From: Panicum virgatum | Lineage: Eukaryota; Streptophyta; Magnoliopsida; Poales; Poaceae | Assembly (NCBI RefSeq): GCF_016808335.1 | Contig: NC_053149.1 | Coordinates: forward strand, 28,827,339 to 28,891,338 | Length of the DNA stretch: 64,000 nt | Direction of reading: 5' to 3' | Part shown: positions 33,001-43,634 of the stretch, piece after piece | How the letters are laid out: each line of letters begins with the position of its first letter | Numbering within the stretch: position 1 is the stretch's first letter | Translations under genes and position numbers: made by a program | Notes under the pieces: generated by a model | What the model saw: the letters and a program-made list of their open reading frames with translations, nothing else | Database searches by the model: none | What the model was told of the DNA's origin: nothing

Positions 33001-35125
33001 GAGGTCCCAGACCCCTAGGGTGGTCCGAGCCCTCGGCTGTTGGCTCGGAGCTTCTCCTCCTTAGAGACACATGGCGTCACCGGACCCGTCCTAGAATGGG
33101 GAGCGGGTCCTAGGCCGTTGGCCCGGTGAGGAAGGAGCCTGACCCGTGGGGCCTGGCTGCTTCGCCCCTCATCGCGTAGTTACGGATGACTACGCGAGTC
33201 CTACCTTGCTGCAGTAAGAGTGGATATCCCTGCTACAGGGTACCGACAGCTATACATACAGAATGCTCTATAAAAATTGTACTTACATGCTGACATAGAC
33301 AACAACAACCTTGCAATCTGATAAGTTGTTAATTGAAAGGTTTCATTTGCATAATTGGGTGGTAATACATCAGAATAGTCGTATTTCCAGAGAACTTTTT
33401 GCAGGCATAGCATTATTCGTCAAAAACAAGGAATAGATTTGAATGAAAGATGGGAAAAAAAGGTAAATCAATTTTATACTTTTTTTTGAGGGTCCTATAC
33501 TAGAGTACAAGCTGTAGTATCTGAACTCACATGTAGATGCACACCGCACAAGCATACTCACAACTCACTCAACACCACCCTACAAGGGAGCTAAGACCTA
33601 CAACCTATTCTCTATTGTTGCCTGTTCATGTGCAGAGCACGATCGGATGAGGGCCACCTGTACCTGAAAGAAATGGGGGAAAACCCCGATGAGAATCACG
33701 GGCCGAGCAAAGCTCGAACCCGCGACCGGCGGCTCGTGCGACTCGAGCCTTTACCATCCGAGCTACTGCTCGTTCTCTAGGGAAAAAAAGGTAAATCAAT
33801 TTTATACATTGTTCAAATCAATCAACACATCAGCTTTTGCATTTGCAGTTAAATGAAGAATACCTAACCTAACTTATAAGAGTAAAGCATGAATAGTCGA
33901 TTTTTTGCAAATTTTTTTAGACTACTTTAGTGGGCTATCCGGCTGGCCCATGGGCATGCCGCACAGGCTTGTTGCCTTTGTGCGCAGGCCCCTTGGCCTT
34001 AGTAGTTTAGGCAAGTCTCTCCTTGATTGGTGCTTCTATAAACCAAACCCTAGGAGACCCTTGCCTATTTATGTATGAGTGCCCTGCACCTCCATAATCA
34101 ATCTACTAATTCCCAGCCATATCTTCCTTCAACTTTAATCCTTTCAATGCATAAATAAAGGGCTATTTTTTATGTTACTCCTTTTTTCTGTCAAACATTT
34201 GGAGCTTCATCTCTAGCGTAACTCAATTTGCTTGGGACTAAAAGGCTTTGTTATTGTGTTGCTGCTGTAATTATTTGAATGCAGAAGCAGAACGAATGCA
34301 TAAAATACATCCCAAAGCCACATTAATAAGAAAAATTAAGAATGACAATACCTTCACCCAGAAGAACTTTGCAACATTCCAACTCAGAAACCAAAAGGAA
34401 GTGACCACAATTTAATAGCCGAGATCAAAGCTCCTTGCTGTTGCCATGCTTCAATTATTATACACAAAGAATTGCTCCTAAAAATAGAACAGCTAGCAAA
34501 CCATCTAATCTATTGACCGCTGAGCAAGGCAAACTACAGCGTCAGTTATGAACCCTACTGCGTGAGGTCCCTAGCTTTGTTACTGCAAACAAAGTAGTAA
34601 CCTTTCGGAGCTGGTAGTCCAGCACAACCAGCAGGAAACATGTAAGCTTAGAATCGGCGAATCGCCCAAGAAAATCAAACCCTACAAACCTCGCAAGATC
34701 GCAGCATCTGTTTCAACCATAGAAAGATCTTAGGACACCAACAGCCAGAGTCGAATCCGGCCAAGAAAGGAGGAACTATAGCCAGAACCACGTCAAGAAG
34801 CTAGGCTATGAGGGGATCGTAGCTGGAGAGGGAAAGGGGGCAAGGCCCAAAGAATCTTACATCTGAGGGGTCCAGGGCCGTCGTCGGAGCCGAGGGAATC
34901 GAAATCGGCGCGGCCGGCTAGGGGGCGCGAGGAGGAAGGCTCCTCGCGGAATCCGCGGCCCTTGGTCTTGCGCGCGGCGGCGGAGTCCCCGCCGGCGGCG
35001 ATGGTGGAGCGGAGGCGGGGGGCGGCCGGGGCCGGGTTGGCCTCGGGGGCGTCGTCGTCCATGAGGTCGTCGTCATCGGAGTCGAAGTCGACCACCTCCA
35101 CGTCCCCAGCATTCGCCGCCGCCAT
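27099..35125 (-). CDS. Y14: Y14/RBM8A, exon junction complex core RNA-binding protein
   Basis: Four coding exons on the minus strand: 35125-34861, 29501-29365, 28035-27890 and 27129-27099. They sum to 579 nt (192 aa plus TGA), with GT/AG at every junction and matching phases. The acidic N-terminus ([16 protein letters not shown], then TIAAGGDS and [10 protein letters not shown]) precedes one RRM that starts at about residue 88 ([23 protein letters not shown]1 [26 protein letters not shown]). It ends in a short RS tail, [11 protein letters not shown]14 pairs with MAGO on spliced mRNA and acts in nuclear export, localisation and nonsense-mediated decay. Length and order match plant Y14. Intron 1 is 5.36 kb and filled with transposons. 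No coding damage is seen. Confidence 0.95.
27871..27890 (-). repeat. (TA)n/T-run at the 5' splice site of Y14 intron 3
   Basis: On the minus strand the intron begins GTATATATATATATATATAT and runs straight into about 12 T. The first six bases still form an acceptable donor (GTATAT). Repeat-length change here cannot affect coding but could affect donor context. Confidence 0.75.
28779..28925 (+). repeat. Dispersed repeat copy in Y14 intron 2
   Basis: It starts 'acaggggcgaagcca' and contains 'ggtgcactggcaccagggtac', the same words as at 24385-24440. It then continues with 'gtgcaccagggtcgtttgggctcaag'. I cannot name the family. Confidence 0.4.
30301..31368 (-). repeat. 3' LTR of the intron element
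   Basis: It is 1068 bp and closely similar to 32169-33248; differences are scattered substitutions and small indels. Confidence 0.9.
31369..32168 (-). other. Interior of the intron element, no retroviral-type genes
   Basis: No gag/pol motif is found on the sense (minus) strand. A plus-strand frame (31996 onward, [20 protein letters not shown]) is preceded by a pyrimidine-rich leader. It resembles the start of an antisense ORF but runs into the PBS within about 170 bases. It may be a remnant of an antisense ORF of the autonomous relative. Confidence 0.5.
32149..32168 (-). other. Primer-binding site of the intron element
   Basis: On the minus strand TTTGGCGCGCCAGGTAGGGG directly follows the LTR terminus at 32169. 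Confidence 0.7.
32169..33248 (-). repeat. 5' LTR of the intron element
   Basis: It is 1080 bp. On the minus strand it begins TGTCGGTACCCTGTAGCAGG. A run of about 13 C near 32937-32951 distinguishes it from the other copy. Confidence 0.9.
33480..33779 (-). mobile_element. tRNA-derived SINE with 28-bp TSDs
   Basis: On the minus strand the head shows an A box (TAGCTCGGATGG) and a B box (GGGTTCGAGC) spaced as in a tRNA gene. About 230 bases of unrelated body follow, ending in an A-run (T-run on the plus strand at 33480-33487). Identical 28-bp sequences (33452-33479 and 33780-33807) flank it exactly, the mark of target-primed insertion. It has no coding capacity and depended on a LINE for mobility. 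Confidence 0.9.
33900..34180 (+). repeat. Possible LTR-like or promoter-like fragment in Y14 intron 1
   Basis: The stretch has GC-rich 'gggctatccggctggccc' text, 'aaaccctaggagaccc' and a TATA-like 'cctatttatgtatg', like a small LTR. No borders or TSD were found. Confidence 0.25.
34195..34268 (+). repeat. SINE 3'-end fragment
   Basis: The string 'aatttgcttgggactaaaaggctttgttattgtgttg' in this interval resembles the conserved 3' tail of Au-type plant SINEs, which end in TTG repeats. The tRNA-like head is not evident, so it is a truncated copy. Confidence 0.4.
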
Positions 35126-36858
35126 GGCCGCCAGCCGCCTACTTGCCTTGCCGATGTACTAGGGTGGTGCCGTGTTAGGGTGCGGCCTGCGGCGGCACAG
35201 GCTAACGAGAACGAGAGGTGGTCACGGCTGTGCTCGCGCTCCTTGGACAGGTTTACAGGGGTTGAGGCGTGTTTGCGGGGGCCACGTCAGTTCAAGCATT
35301 TCAATTATTTGAAGTACCATTTGCAAATGTTTTCAAAAATATATCTCCGTCTCGAGCTCGAGCTATTATTGAGTCACATAGTTTTCCCATGCATTTACCG
35401 GTTATTTTGCAAAAAGCTCCGGAAATCAACCCGTGGTCTGGCCACTTCTCTTAGAAAATTTTGCAGACAACCCTCATACATTAGAGAAATTAACGCGCAG
35501 TCCAACCTACCCGGTTCTAGAAAATTTGCAAAAAAAACCTTACCTTTTATGAAATCAACCTGTCTAATACTCTCTTAAAATTTATTTTAGTAAAACCCTT
35601 GGCTTTCAATTAAATTAAACCACAACCGATTCCATTTGTTACTTCTACACGAGCAGCATTATATACAATTTTGAACACCAAAATACGTCGAAATCAAAAG
35701 TTGTTCAAAATAGAATTTACTCAAAAATTCAAAATCTAAATAAATTTTAAAAATTCAAAACGCTCTCACACTTCGTTTGCACAAATACTTCCATGTGATC
35801 CGTTGTACCTACGATTTGGACATCAAAACAACTTAAAATAAAAAACAAAACAAAAATTGCTTAGAATTTCAAAATCTACAGGTTCATCATATACTACAAT
35901 TTCACATTCGTTCATCCGCATAATTATTTATGTAGGATCCATTCTACCTATGATTCGAACACTGAAACATCTTTACGTAAAAAAAGATTTGAATACAAAC
36001 ATTGCTCAAATGTTCATAACCTAAAGCTTTACTACACAACAAAATTTTAAAATAAGTCATACCAAAAACACTACAACCAAAAACAGTAAATATAACAAAA
36101 AAACAGATAGTTTCATTTTTGTACCCAAAATAATATCGTACTTAAATAATAGGGTTCAAAATATGTAGCTAACATGAACTGAACTTACTTCGAATCTAAA
36201 AACAAGTACATTGCTTGCATACCAAAACATCATATGCATTTAAAAAAATATTTCAGCTAATCCGCTCTACGTTCGTTGATTACATAATGGTCCAATAACT
36301 TAAGCTGCGTAGCAATGCTGCATATGGCTTTCTAGTAGAATCTAAAATAGGTGAACTTTCTCAACCGCTATTGGACCACGTCGTCCAGTAATGGTATCCG
36401 TTGGATCTCAGGAACGTCAGTCCCAGCTGTCCAGCTTAAGCTTCCATCGCTAGTTTTCACAACCCTTAGCGGCTACTCGTATGAAGCACGCCGCCGCGGG
36501 TTTCCCCGCTGATGTGCCTCCTCTCATCCTCTGCATGCCGTCTTAGCAAGCTCCGGATCCGGACGCTGAGGCTTTGAGGAGAGCGAGGACTTGTCTTAGC
36601 AAGCTCCGGATCCGAAGTCCACCATCGGATGACTTCGCCAGATCCGATAGGCGATAGGCAAGGCTCGGGGAGAGCACGCCCTTCTCTCGAGCCCTCCACT
36701 ACGCTGGCTCCATGCGTCGGCAAAGGGAAGAGCAGTCTGCCTATCTGCTCTCGAGACCGATAGTGATAACTTTTTCACCGAGGCAACATTTATTCCACCT
36801 CAATTTTCAGAATTAAACCACATTTCAATGATTTAATATGATGAAGCACACATAAAGT
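35126..36858. other. Upstream of Y14; no gene recognised
   Basis: The first 170 bases are GC-rich and probably include the Y14 promoter and 5' UTR. The rest is AT-rich and repetitive ('ttcaaaatcta' words near 35700-35890). A GC-rich island at 36466-36770 contains a 22-bp direct repeat (cttagcaagctccggatccg, 36541 and 36595) and a minus-strand ORF of unknown meaning. Confidence 0.4.
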
Positions 36859-36864
36859 GAAATT

Positions 36865-37337
36865 TTGTCTGCCAAGTATCCGAGACTCTTTTCCTTTACT
36901 CTAGACCAAAACATATCAGTACAGAAAACCATGCAAGCAGATGATCTCTCAGAACTTTTCAACTTGCCACTCTCTGAGCAAGCTGTGGATGAACTTCTCT
37001 CCATGCAGATTGATATTCAGAGGGTTCTCTATGATGTTAATGATACAGACATCTGGTCCTTCCTCTGGGGAGACAGCAAATACACCTCCAGACGATTTTA
37101 TAAATTGGCCTTCAAGCATCTTGCGGTACCACCAATTTTTTCTTGGGTTCTGGAAGTGAAAAAATGCATTCCTAGACTTAAGTTCTTTGCTTGGTTAATT
37201 CTGATGGATAGGTTTAACACCAGAGACATGCTTCAGAGAAGGAATTTCAACGTGCAGCCCAATATTCATTGTGTCATGTGCAATGACCAAGCTGTGGAAG
37301 ACTTAGCCCATCTCTTCTTTGATTGCCCCTTTGCTTT
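36865..37337 (+). pseudogene. LINE C-terminal zinc-binding domain (zf-RVT)
   Basis: The frame reads DIWSFLWGDSKYTSRRFYKL, then VKKCIPRLKFFAWLILMDRF, TRDMLQRRN, and the Cys/His cluster CVMCNDQAVEDLAHLFFDCP. This is the W...K...FFAWL...T...L..R....C..C....E...HLF..C pattern of the domain that follows RT in plant L1 elements. Reading resumes after the copia insertion at about 42525 with AWQKLGFVWNNADDIHYRI and ends near 42778. Confidence 0.85.
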
Positions 37338-37639
37338 TGTTAGCAAATAATGCGAAAACAAGATCGAACACGAGACACGATTTTTACGTGGAAAACCCTT
37401 GCGGAAAAAAAAACCACAGGCACCAACCGGCGATCTTCACTATAATGAGGAGAGTTACAACACAGGGAATACAATGAGTCGTCAACTCTTCCCGTGCGGC
37501 TTACAAGATGTATATATAGGGCGGACTGAACTGACTGCAGTCAAACACGAAAACAAATCTGCTAATCACATAACCCGAACCGTGGGCCCCTCCAGGCGTC
37601 CCCACAAGACACACGTTATAATTCGAATCATATCCAACA
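37338..37639 (-). repeat. 3' LTR of the copia element
   Basis: It is 302 bp. The minus-strand start is TGTTGGATATGATTCG (37639), directly preceded on that strand by a purine tract (aaggtggagtt). A TATA-like tatatata lies near 37509. Confidence 0.9.
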
Positions 37640-38094
37640 AACTCCACCTTGAGACGAATTCTATCTTTAGCAAATGAAGTACCATCAATTAACTCACTTC
37701 AATAATAAATAATCGTCGACGCCAAAAGTCACTAGGACTTAAACTTTAACACCAACCTGCTTGAGCATAGCTCAAACTTAGCTATAGGAACATGCTTAGT
37801 CATCATATCAGCAGGATTGTCATGAGTACTTATCTTGTATACTTTAACATCAATATCAGCAACAACGCCTCAAATAAAGTGATATCTCACATCAATGTGC
37901 TTTGTTCTTTCATGAAATATTTGACCTTTAGTAAGACAAATAACACTTTGACTATCACAATGTATAGTGATGCAAGAAGAAACCCCCGCAAAGTTCAGAG
38001 TATAAACCTCTCAACCAAATAGCTTCTTTACAAGTTTTAGAAATAGCCATATATTCAGCTTCAGTAGTGGACAAAGTAATAGTAGCCTGCAAAC

Positions 38095-38650
38095 TTACTT
38101 TCCAACTAACAGCACAACCACTAATGGTGAAAACTTACCCCTTGAGAAACCTCCTCTTATCCAAATCACCAGCATAATCAGAATCAACACAACCAACAAG
38201 TCCATCTCTAGATTTCTCAAACTGCAAACAAGCACTAGAAAGTACCTCGCAAATATCTGAAAATCCACTGAACAGCTTTCCAATGCTCTTTGCCAGGATT
38301 AGCCATGAATCTACAGACAACACTCAATGCATGAGATAAATCAGGATGAGAACAAACCCTAAACCCTAAAGCTGAAGATAAAGCTGACCAACTGCACTCG
38401 AATATGGAATTCTAGACATGTACTCAATATCATCATCTGGCACTGGACATAAAGCTGAAGATAATCTGAAATGTGCAGCTAATGGAGTACTCACTGGTTT
38501 TGCATCATGCATATTAAAACAACGAAGAACCTTTTCAATATAACCTCGCTGACTGATGTATAACATACCAGATTTTCTATCTCTGATAATTTTCACACCA
38601 AGAATTTTCTTAGCTGCACCCAAGTCCTTCATCTCAAATTCTGTATTCAA
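38095..38650 (-). pseudogene. Copia RT C-terminus and RNase H
   Basis: 38650-38366 reads FEMKDLGAAKKILGVKIIRD and YISQRGYIEKVL, the RT thumb. 38323-38095 covers CVDSDYAGDLDKRR, the RNase H Asp motif, in two frames. Toward 38040 the family's ATEAEY-like motif can be read only in fragments. Confidence 0.75.
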
Positions 38651-39137
38651 TTGTGCCTTTTAATTTAGCTATTTCTGATTTATCTTTTGCAGCAATCAAC
38701 ATACCATCAACATAAAGAAGCAAATAAATAGCTGAACCATTAACTGTCTTCAAATAAACACAGCTATCATAATCAGACCACTTAAAACCATGAGAGAGCA
38801 TAAATGAGTCAAACCTCTTGTACCATTGCCTAGGAGATTGTTTCAAGCCATAAAGAGATTTCTTTAATCTACAAACAAGGTTTTCTTTTCCAGGAACAAC
38901 AAAACCTTCTGGTTGGTCCATATAAATGTCCTCTTCTAACTCCCCATGTAAGAAAGCTATTTTAACATCTAATTGCTCAAGTTCATAATTATGCATAGCA
39001 ACAATGCTGAGTAATATGCGAATAGAACTGTGCTTCACAACTGGGGAAAAGACATCATTGAAATCAATACATGAAATCTGACTATAGCCTTTAGCAACCA
39101 ACCTTGCTTTATACCTTGCTGGCTCACTTGGAGACAT
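38634..39137 (-). pseudogene. Copia reverse transcriptase core (YVDD changed to YVDG)
   Basis: YKARLVAKGYSQ, then QLDVKIAFLHGELEEDIYM (motif A), SLYGLKQSPRQWYKRF and LLLYVDGMLIAAKDKSE. The second Asp of the catalytic YVDD is Gly (codon 38705-38703, GAT to GGT), so polymerase activity should be lost. The frame is open for 167 codons. Confidence 0.85.
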
Positions 39138-39170
39138 TGCTTCCTTTCTTTTGAAAATCCATTTGAAAAT

Positions 39171-40121
39171 TCATTTGCAACGGACAAACTTTTTATCCTT
39201 GGGCAATTTGACTAAATCCCAAGTACCATTCTTTTCAAGTGACTCCATCTCATCTTGCATAGCGATCAACCAATTATTGCAATCAGCATAAGTAATAGCC
39301 TCAGAATAATTGGAAGGTTCTGCAACACTCAAAGCATAAGTAACATTGCATTCTTCGATCAACCTTTTAACTGGTTTAGGAGCCCTTCTGGCCCTATTAG
39401 CTGCAATATAATGTTGTGGAGGCTGCACAACTAGAGAAGAATGCTCATCAGCAGATGAATCAACAACAATTGGCGGATCATCAATAACAGGTGCATCTTG
39501 AATAGCAGCATCATCATTTTCTGGTGTATTATCGATATCAAGAAAATGCTCCACCTGCACACTTGATTTCTCAACTGGAGCATCAGTAGATAGGTTGTCT
39601 GGTAACATAACAGACTCATTAAAGATAACATTCCTGCTAATCACAACCTTCTAAGTTTGTGGATTCCACAACTTATAGCCTTTAACACTATATTTATAAC
39701 CAAAAAAGATTTACTTAATTGCTCTAGGCTCCAATTTACCATTATCAACATGAGCATAAGCAGTACAACTAAAAACTCTCAATTGCGAATAATCAGCTGG
39801 AGAACCAGACCATACCTCAATTGGAGTTTTCTTGTCAATAGCAATACTGGGTGAACGATTAATAAGATAGCAAGCCGTGGAAGCAACTTCAGCCCAAAAA
39901 TGTCTATGCAAACCAGCATTAAACAACATGCAACAAACCTTAGAGATGATAGTCCTATTCATACGCTCAGCTACACCATTCTGTTGGGGTGTATAAGAAA
40001 CAATGTAGTGCCTAACAATGCCTTCAGATTTACAATATGCATTAAATTCTTTAGAACAGAATTTCATCCCATTATCAGTACGAAGCTTCTTAACCTTCTT
40101 TTCAGTTTGATTCTCAATCAT
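39171..40121 (-). pseudogene. Copia integrase C-terminal half and linker to RT
   Basis: 40121-39711 holds KKLRTDNGMKFCSKEFNAYC (second Asp) and PQQNGVAERMNRT (Glu), then SACYLINRSPS-like text. 39644-39171 is the acidic linker with PKPVKRLIEECNVTYALSVA and WLIAMQDEMESLEKNGTWDL before RT. The residues expected for catalysis in this half are present; a frame break separates the two parts. Confidence 0.8.
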
Positions 40122-40127
40122 AATCTT

Positions 40128-40715
40128 TCACTCTTTAAATGTTGAAAATGCTTCTGATTTATCTTTCAAGAAATAAGGCCATACCTTTCTAGAATAATCA
40201 TCAATTATGGTCAACATATAACGAGCACCACCAAGAGAAGGCTTGCGAGATGGTCCCCATAAATCAGAATGCACATAATCAAGAATACCTTTACTTGTAT
40301 GAGTAGAGGTATTAAACTTCACCCTCTTGTGTTTGCCAAATACACAATGCTCACAGAAATCCAACTTGCTGATGCTATGCCCATCGAGAAGTCCTCTCTT
40401 GCTCAACACTGCCAAACCAAGTTCACTCATATGCCCAAGACGCATATGCCAAAGATTAGTAGCATCAGAATTGGATAATGAATTAGAAATTACAGCAGCA
40501 TCACCTGTAATTGTAGTACCACGAAGACGGTACAGGTTGGTAGATTTCAAATCTCTTTTCATAACAATAAGAGAGCCTTTTGACACCTTCAAAACCCCAT
40601 CTCCACTGGAGTACTTGTACCCTTTGCCGTCAAGAGTACTCAAAGAAATAAGATTCTTTCTCATATCTGGAATATGTCTCACATCTGTCAAAGTTCTGAT
40701 AATACCATCATGCAT
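40128..40715 (-). pseudogene. Copia pre-integrase and integrase N-terminal half
   Basis: DVRHIPDMRKNLISLSTLD, then the HHCC finger LWHMRLGHMSELGL ... FCEHCVFGKHKRVKF, then LDYVHSDLWGPSRKPSLGGA (first catalytic Asp) and MLTIIDDYSRKVWPYFLKDK. The frame ends at 40128 close to the next piece. Confidence 0.85.
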
Positions 40716-40766
40716 CTTGATCTGAACAGAACCAATACCAATAATCTGACATGGACTGACATCACC

Positions 40767-41768
40767 CTATTTAATAGAACCAACATTGACAAAATCATAT
40801 GTGATGAACCAATCTCTATTAATGCAGATATGAAAGGATGCAACGTAATCAAGAATCCATTCATCACCATTATTTGCACATCCAGCAAAAGCAACAAGAA
40901 CCTCATTACCATCAGAACTACCATCGGTAGCAACAGAAGCATTATCTTCTTCATTGGGTTTACCTTTCGGTCTGTATGTGCTAGCTCTCTTTTCTTTGCT
41001 TTTCAATTTAATACACTCATATATGAAATGAGTGTTTTTCTTGCAATATCTGTAAAATTTCTCATCCTTGCCTCTTGACTTTGAACGGCTGTGATAGCCA
41101 TTCGAACTCTTGCCTCTATAACCATTATTTGATTTCTTATGTGTCCTGCCACGAATAGACAAAGCTTCCCCATTGGAAGTTGAACTTTCAGAAGACACCA
41201 TTTGTTTCATCTTTTCTTTAGCTTGCAAAGCCTCATAAACATCATTCATGGTTAGAGTATCATGACTATACAATATAGTATCTCTGAAGTTTGCATAAGA
41301 ACTATGCAGTGAGCACAAAAGAATAAGACCCAAAGTCCTCATCATCATAAGTTACCTCCATAGACTGTAGGTCAGCAACGATCTCCTTAAAGACCGAAAG
41401 ATGGTTAGAGACAGAACCACCTTCTTGCAACTTATGCGTGTACAACTTCATCTTCAAATGCATCTTGCTAGTCAAATCTTTAGACATGCAAATTGACTCC
41501 ATCTTGAGCCATAGAGCAGCTGCAGTTTTCTCTAGCAAAACCTCTTGCAAAATATTATTTGAAAGATGAAGATGAATGTGAGACAAGGCCTTACGATCTT
41601 TCCTCTTCTCCTCTTCGGTCCAAGACTTTGAATCCTTGTTACCGAATTTTTCAAGAGCATCATCCACTTCAGCCTGAGTCAGAAGAGCCCCCATCTTGAC
41701 TTGCCATAGAGCGAACCTTGTATCATGATCCAAAGGTGGAAGATCATATTTCATCAAAGCCATTAGAA
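40767..41768 (-). pseudogene. gag: Copia gag and protease region
   Basis: The start is probably MALMKYDLPPLD (about 41764). 41764-41302 covers the capsid-like region (ALWLKMESICMSKDLTSKMH). 41348-40767 continues with a zinc knuckle that has lost its first Cys (FYRYCKKNTHFIYECIKLK) and a protease segment WILDYVASFHICI, where the usual DSACS is DYVAS. Several frame changes are present. Confidence 0.75.
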
Positions 41769-42215
41769 AAAATAACCAGCAAAAATAATCTGCAGTAAAT
41801 AATCTAGGTATGAAACTGTATAACCCTAGAAAATAACCTGCAGCCTGTGTACACTTTCGTGTACGTTCAGGAGAAAATCGAAGAAACCCTGGTAGACTTC
41901 CATGTGTGCGCGTAGCAAAGGTCCTCAATTTGGGGGGAATTCACGCGCGCGGCTCTGGTGGTCTCGATCCGCGTGGAGCAGCAGCAAATTCCTTCTCCGA
42001 TGGAAACCAGCGGGCGGCCTGCTCCGTGGATCTGCGCGATGGCGCGTGCGAATGCCGCCTGGGCGCGGCTGGCGACGGGATTCACGGGCGGGGTAGCGCA
42101 AGCGAGCTGACGGCGCGGGGCGTCAGCAATAACACAGATTTGCTCGGACGGCGGCGGCGCACGGTGAACAGGATGGAACCCTAATTTTTTTTCTATCGAT
42201 CTCGTATACGGCTCT

Positions 42216-42234
42216 GGTACCACTTGTTAGTAAA
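42216..42234 (-). other. Copia primer-binding site (initiator Met tRNA type)
   Basis: On the minus strand AGTGGTACCAGAGCC follows the LTR terminus; it differs from the consensus TGGTATCAGAGC by one base. Confidence 0.75.
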
Positions 42235-42522
42235 TAATACGAAAATAAGATCGAACACGAGACACGATTTTTATGTAGAAAACCCTTGCAGAAAAAACCA
42301 CAGGCGCCAACCGGCGATCTTCACTATAATGAGGAGAGTTACAACGCAGAGAATATAATGGGTCGTCAATTCTTCCCGTGCGGCTTACAAGATGTATATA
42401 TAGGGCGGACTGAACTGACTGGAGTCAAACACGAAAATAAATCCGCTAATCACATAACCCGAACCGTGGGCCCTCCAGGCGTCCCCACAAGACACACGTT
42501 ATAATTCGGATCATATCCAACA
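42235..42522 (-). repeat. 5' LTR of the copia element
   Basis: It is 288 bp and matches 37338-37639 apart from scattered substitutions and short indels. A TATA-like tatatata lies near 42396. Confidence 0.9.
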
Positions 42523-42911
42523 GCCTTGGCTTGCTGGCAAAAGCTGGGATTCGTCTGGAACAATGCTGATGATATTCATTATCGTATTACACAGGGTCGT
42601 ATCAAGATGGCTTTGCCTTTCTTCATCGAAATCTTCATCATAGCAGCTTGGAAAATTTGCGTCCAGTAAGCTTTCAACTTTGGACTGTGAGCTTCAAAGA
42701 GCAAAGCCTCCTCCAACTCCAGAGGCTCAGTGAGGAGTTTAGACCAATAGTGCTACAATGGCTTAGTTCCACTTTGTAATCCAGTGCCCTCTCCCCCTTT
42801 CTCCTCTCTTTTTGTTAGTATTCCCAAACTCTCTGTAAATTTCTCTCTTTCTTAATAAAAAAGTGTTGTGGGGCCCCACAATTTTTGCGTCAAAAAAAGT
42901 ACACATAAAGT

Positions 42912-43634
42912 AAATACATATCAAGCTCACATGGTAAACCCATCAAATGTTATAACAAGTGTTACAATACATTGATTACAAACCACATCGGCACGGCGTT
43001 GCGGAGGCCGTGGCCACGGTGTTGGGGTGATGGCCGTTGTCCTGGCGTGGGCCCACAACATGGGGCGGCATGCGTAGTCGGCTGCTGGTGGTGGGCACGG
43101 CGTTGGGGCGGTGGGCACGGCATTGGGTCCATGGCAGAGATGGATGACGAGGAGGAGGAGCTCAAGGGAGTGGTGCTGTTTGAGGGCCGGCGCCGCGGCC
43201 ACCACCGGAGCCGTCCGAGGCAAGCTGCGACAGTGCACGGCCTCGGGGCGACGCGCGCGACGGCGATGGTGCAGGCAGCCTCGGGGACGACGGGCGTTGG
43301 TGTAGGCTTGGTGCGGGCGTCGGTGCAGGCAGAGGCGATGCGAGCGGGAAGGCACAGCCGCGCGGCATCAGGGGGCCATGGCGCGACATCAACGCAAATG
43401 AACGAGGCCGGGGCGACACGAACATTGGCCGTTGGTGTAAGGAGGAAACAGAACGCTACGCTAGCAAGAATGCCCAATTCTACCGTGTTCACCAAAGATC
43501 TCATGTAAGCATGATTTTGGATCGTTACCCCTCGACGCGCAGCATAGTGGAAGATGTGTCGGAGTAGACTTGTCCAACATAGTCGCACGTCGAGGTAGAG
43601 GAAGTAGTCGATCACGTCACGAATAGATAGTCTC
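42912..43634 (-). repeat. Part of a minus-strand copia LTR, plus GC-rich unknown sequence
   Basis: Around 43490-43634 the minus strand contains 'gatcgactacttcctctacctcgacg' and 'gcgtcgaggggtaacgatcc', text of the downstream half of an Angela-type copia LTR. It joins to 57958-58279 once T2 is removed. The GC-rich 42960-43430 has long open frames on both strands but no recognisable domain; its status is unknown. Confidence 0.5.

Larger units (their letters stand above)
30301..33248 (-). mobile_element. Complete short LTR retrotransposon in Y14 intron 1 (TSD gctat)
   Basis: The LTRs are 30301-31368 and 32169-33248, with ends TGTCG...CGACA. The 5-bp repeat gctat occurs at 30296-30300 and 33249-33253. 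Orientation is minus: TTTGGCGCGCCAGGTAGGGG (PBS region) follows the right LTR on that strand, and TATA boxes (gatataaaag, minus) lie near 30558 and 32430. The interior is only 800 bp and has no RT, protease or integrase. It is therefore non-autonomous. It lies in the same orientation as Y14. Confidence 0.9.
37338..42522 (-). mobile_element. Ty1/copia retrotransposon inserted in the LINE
   Basis: The LTRs are 37338-37639 and 42235-42522, with TGTTAG/TAACA-type ends. Flanks gcttt (37333-37337) and gcctt (42523-42527) are a TSD with one later change. Domains on the minus strand run gag, zinc knuckle, protease, integrase, RT, RNase H, the copia order. Every ORF is broken. It interrupts the LINE exactly after the HLFFDCPFA segment. 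Confidence 0.95.
36859..42896 (+). mobile_element. 5'-truncated L1-type LINE, split by a copia element
   Basis: Near-identical 15-bp repeats (aagcacacataaagt 36844-36858; aagtacacataaagt 42897-42911) flank it, and it ends in an A-run (42892-42898). LINE sequence is present in 36859-37337 and 42523-42896; the copia element 37338-42522 sits between. The 5' end lacks the endonuclease and RT core, typical of aborted reverse transcription. Confidence 0.85.

Noticed and set aside
33705..33776. A tRNA gene on the minus strand
   Set aside because: A and B boxes are present, but the sequence is the head of a 300-bp unit with flanking 28-bp duplications and an A-rich end, so it is a SINE.
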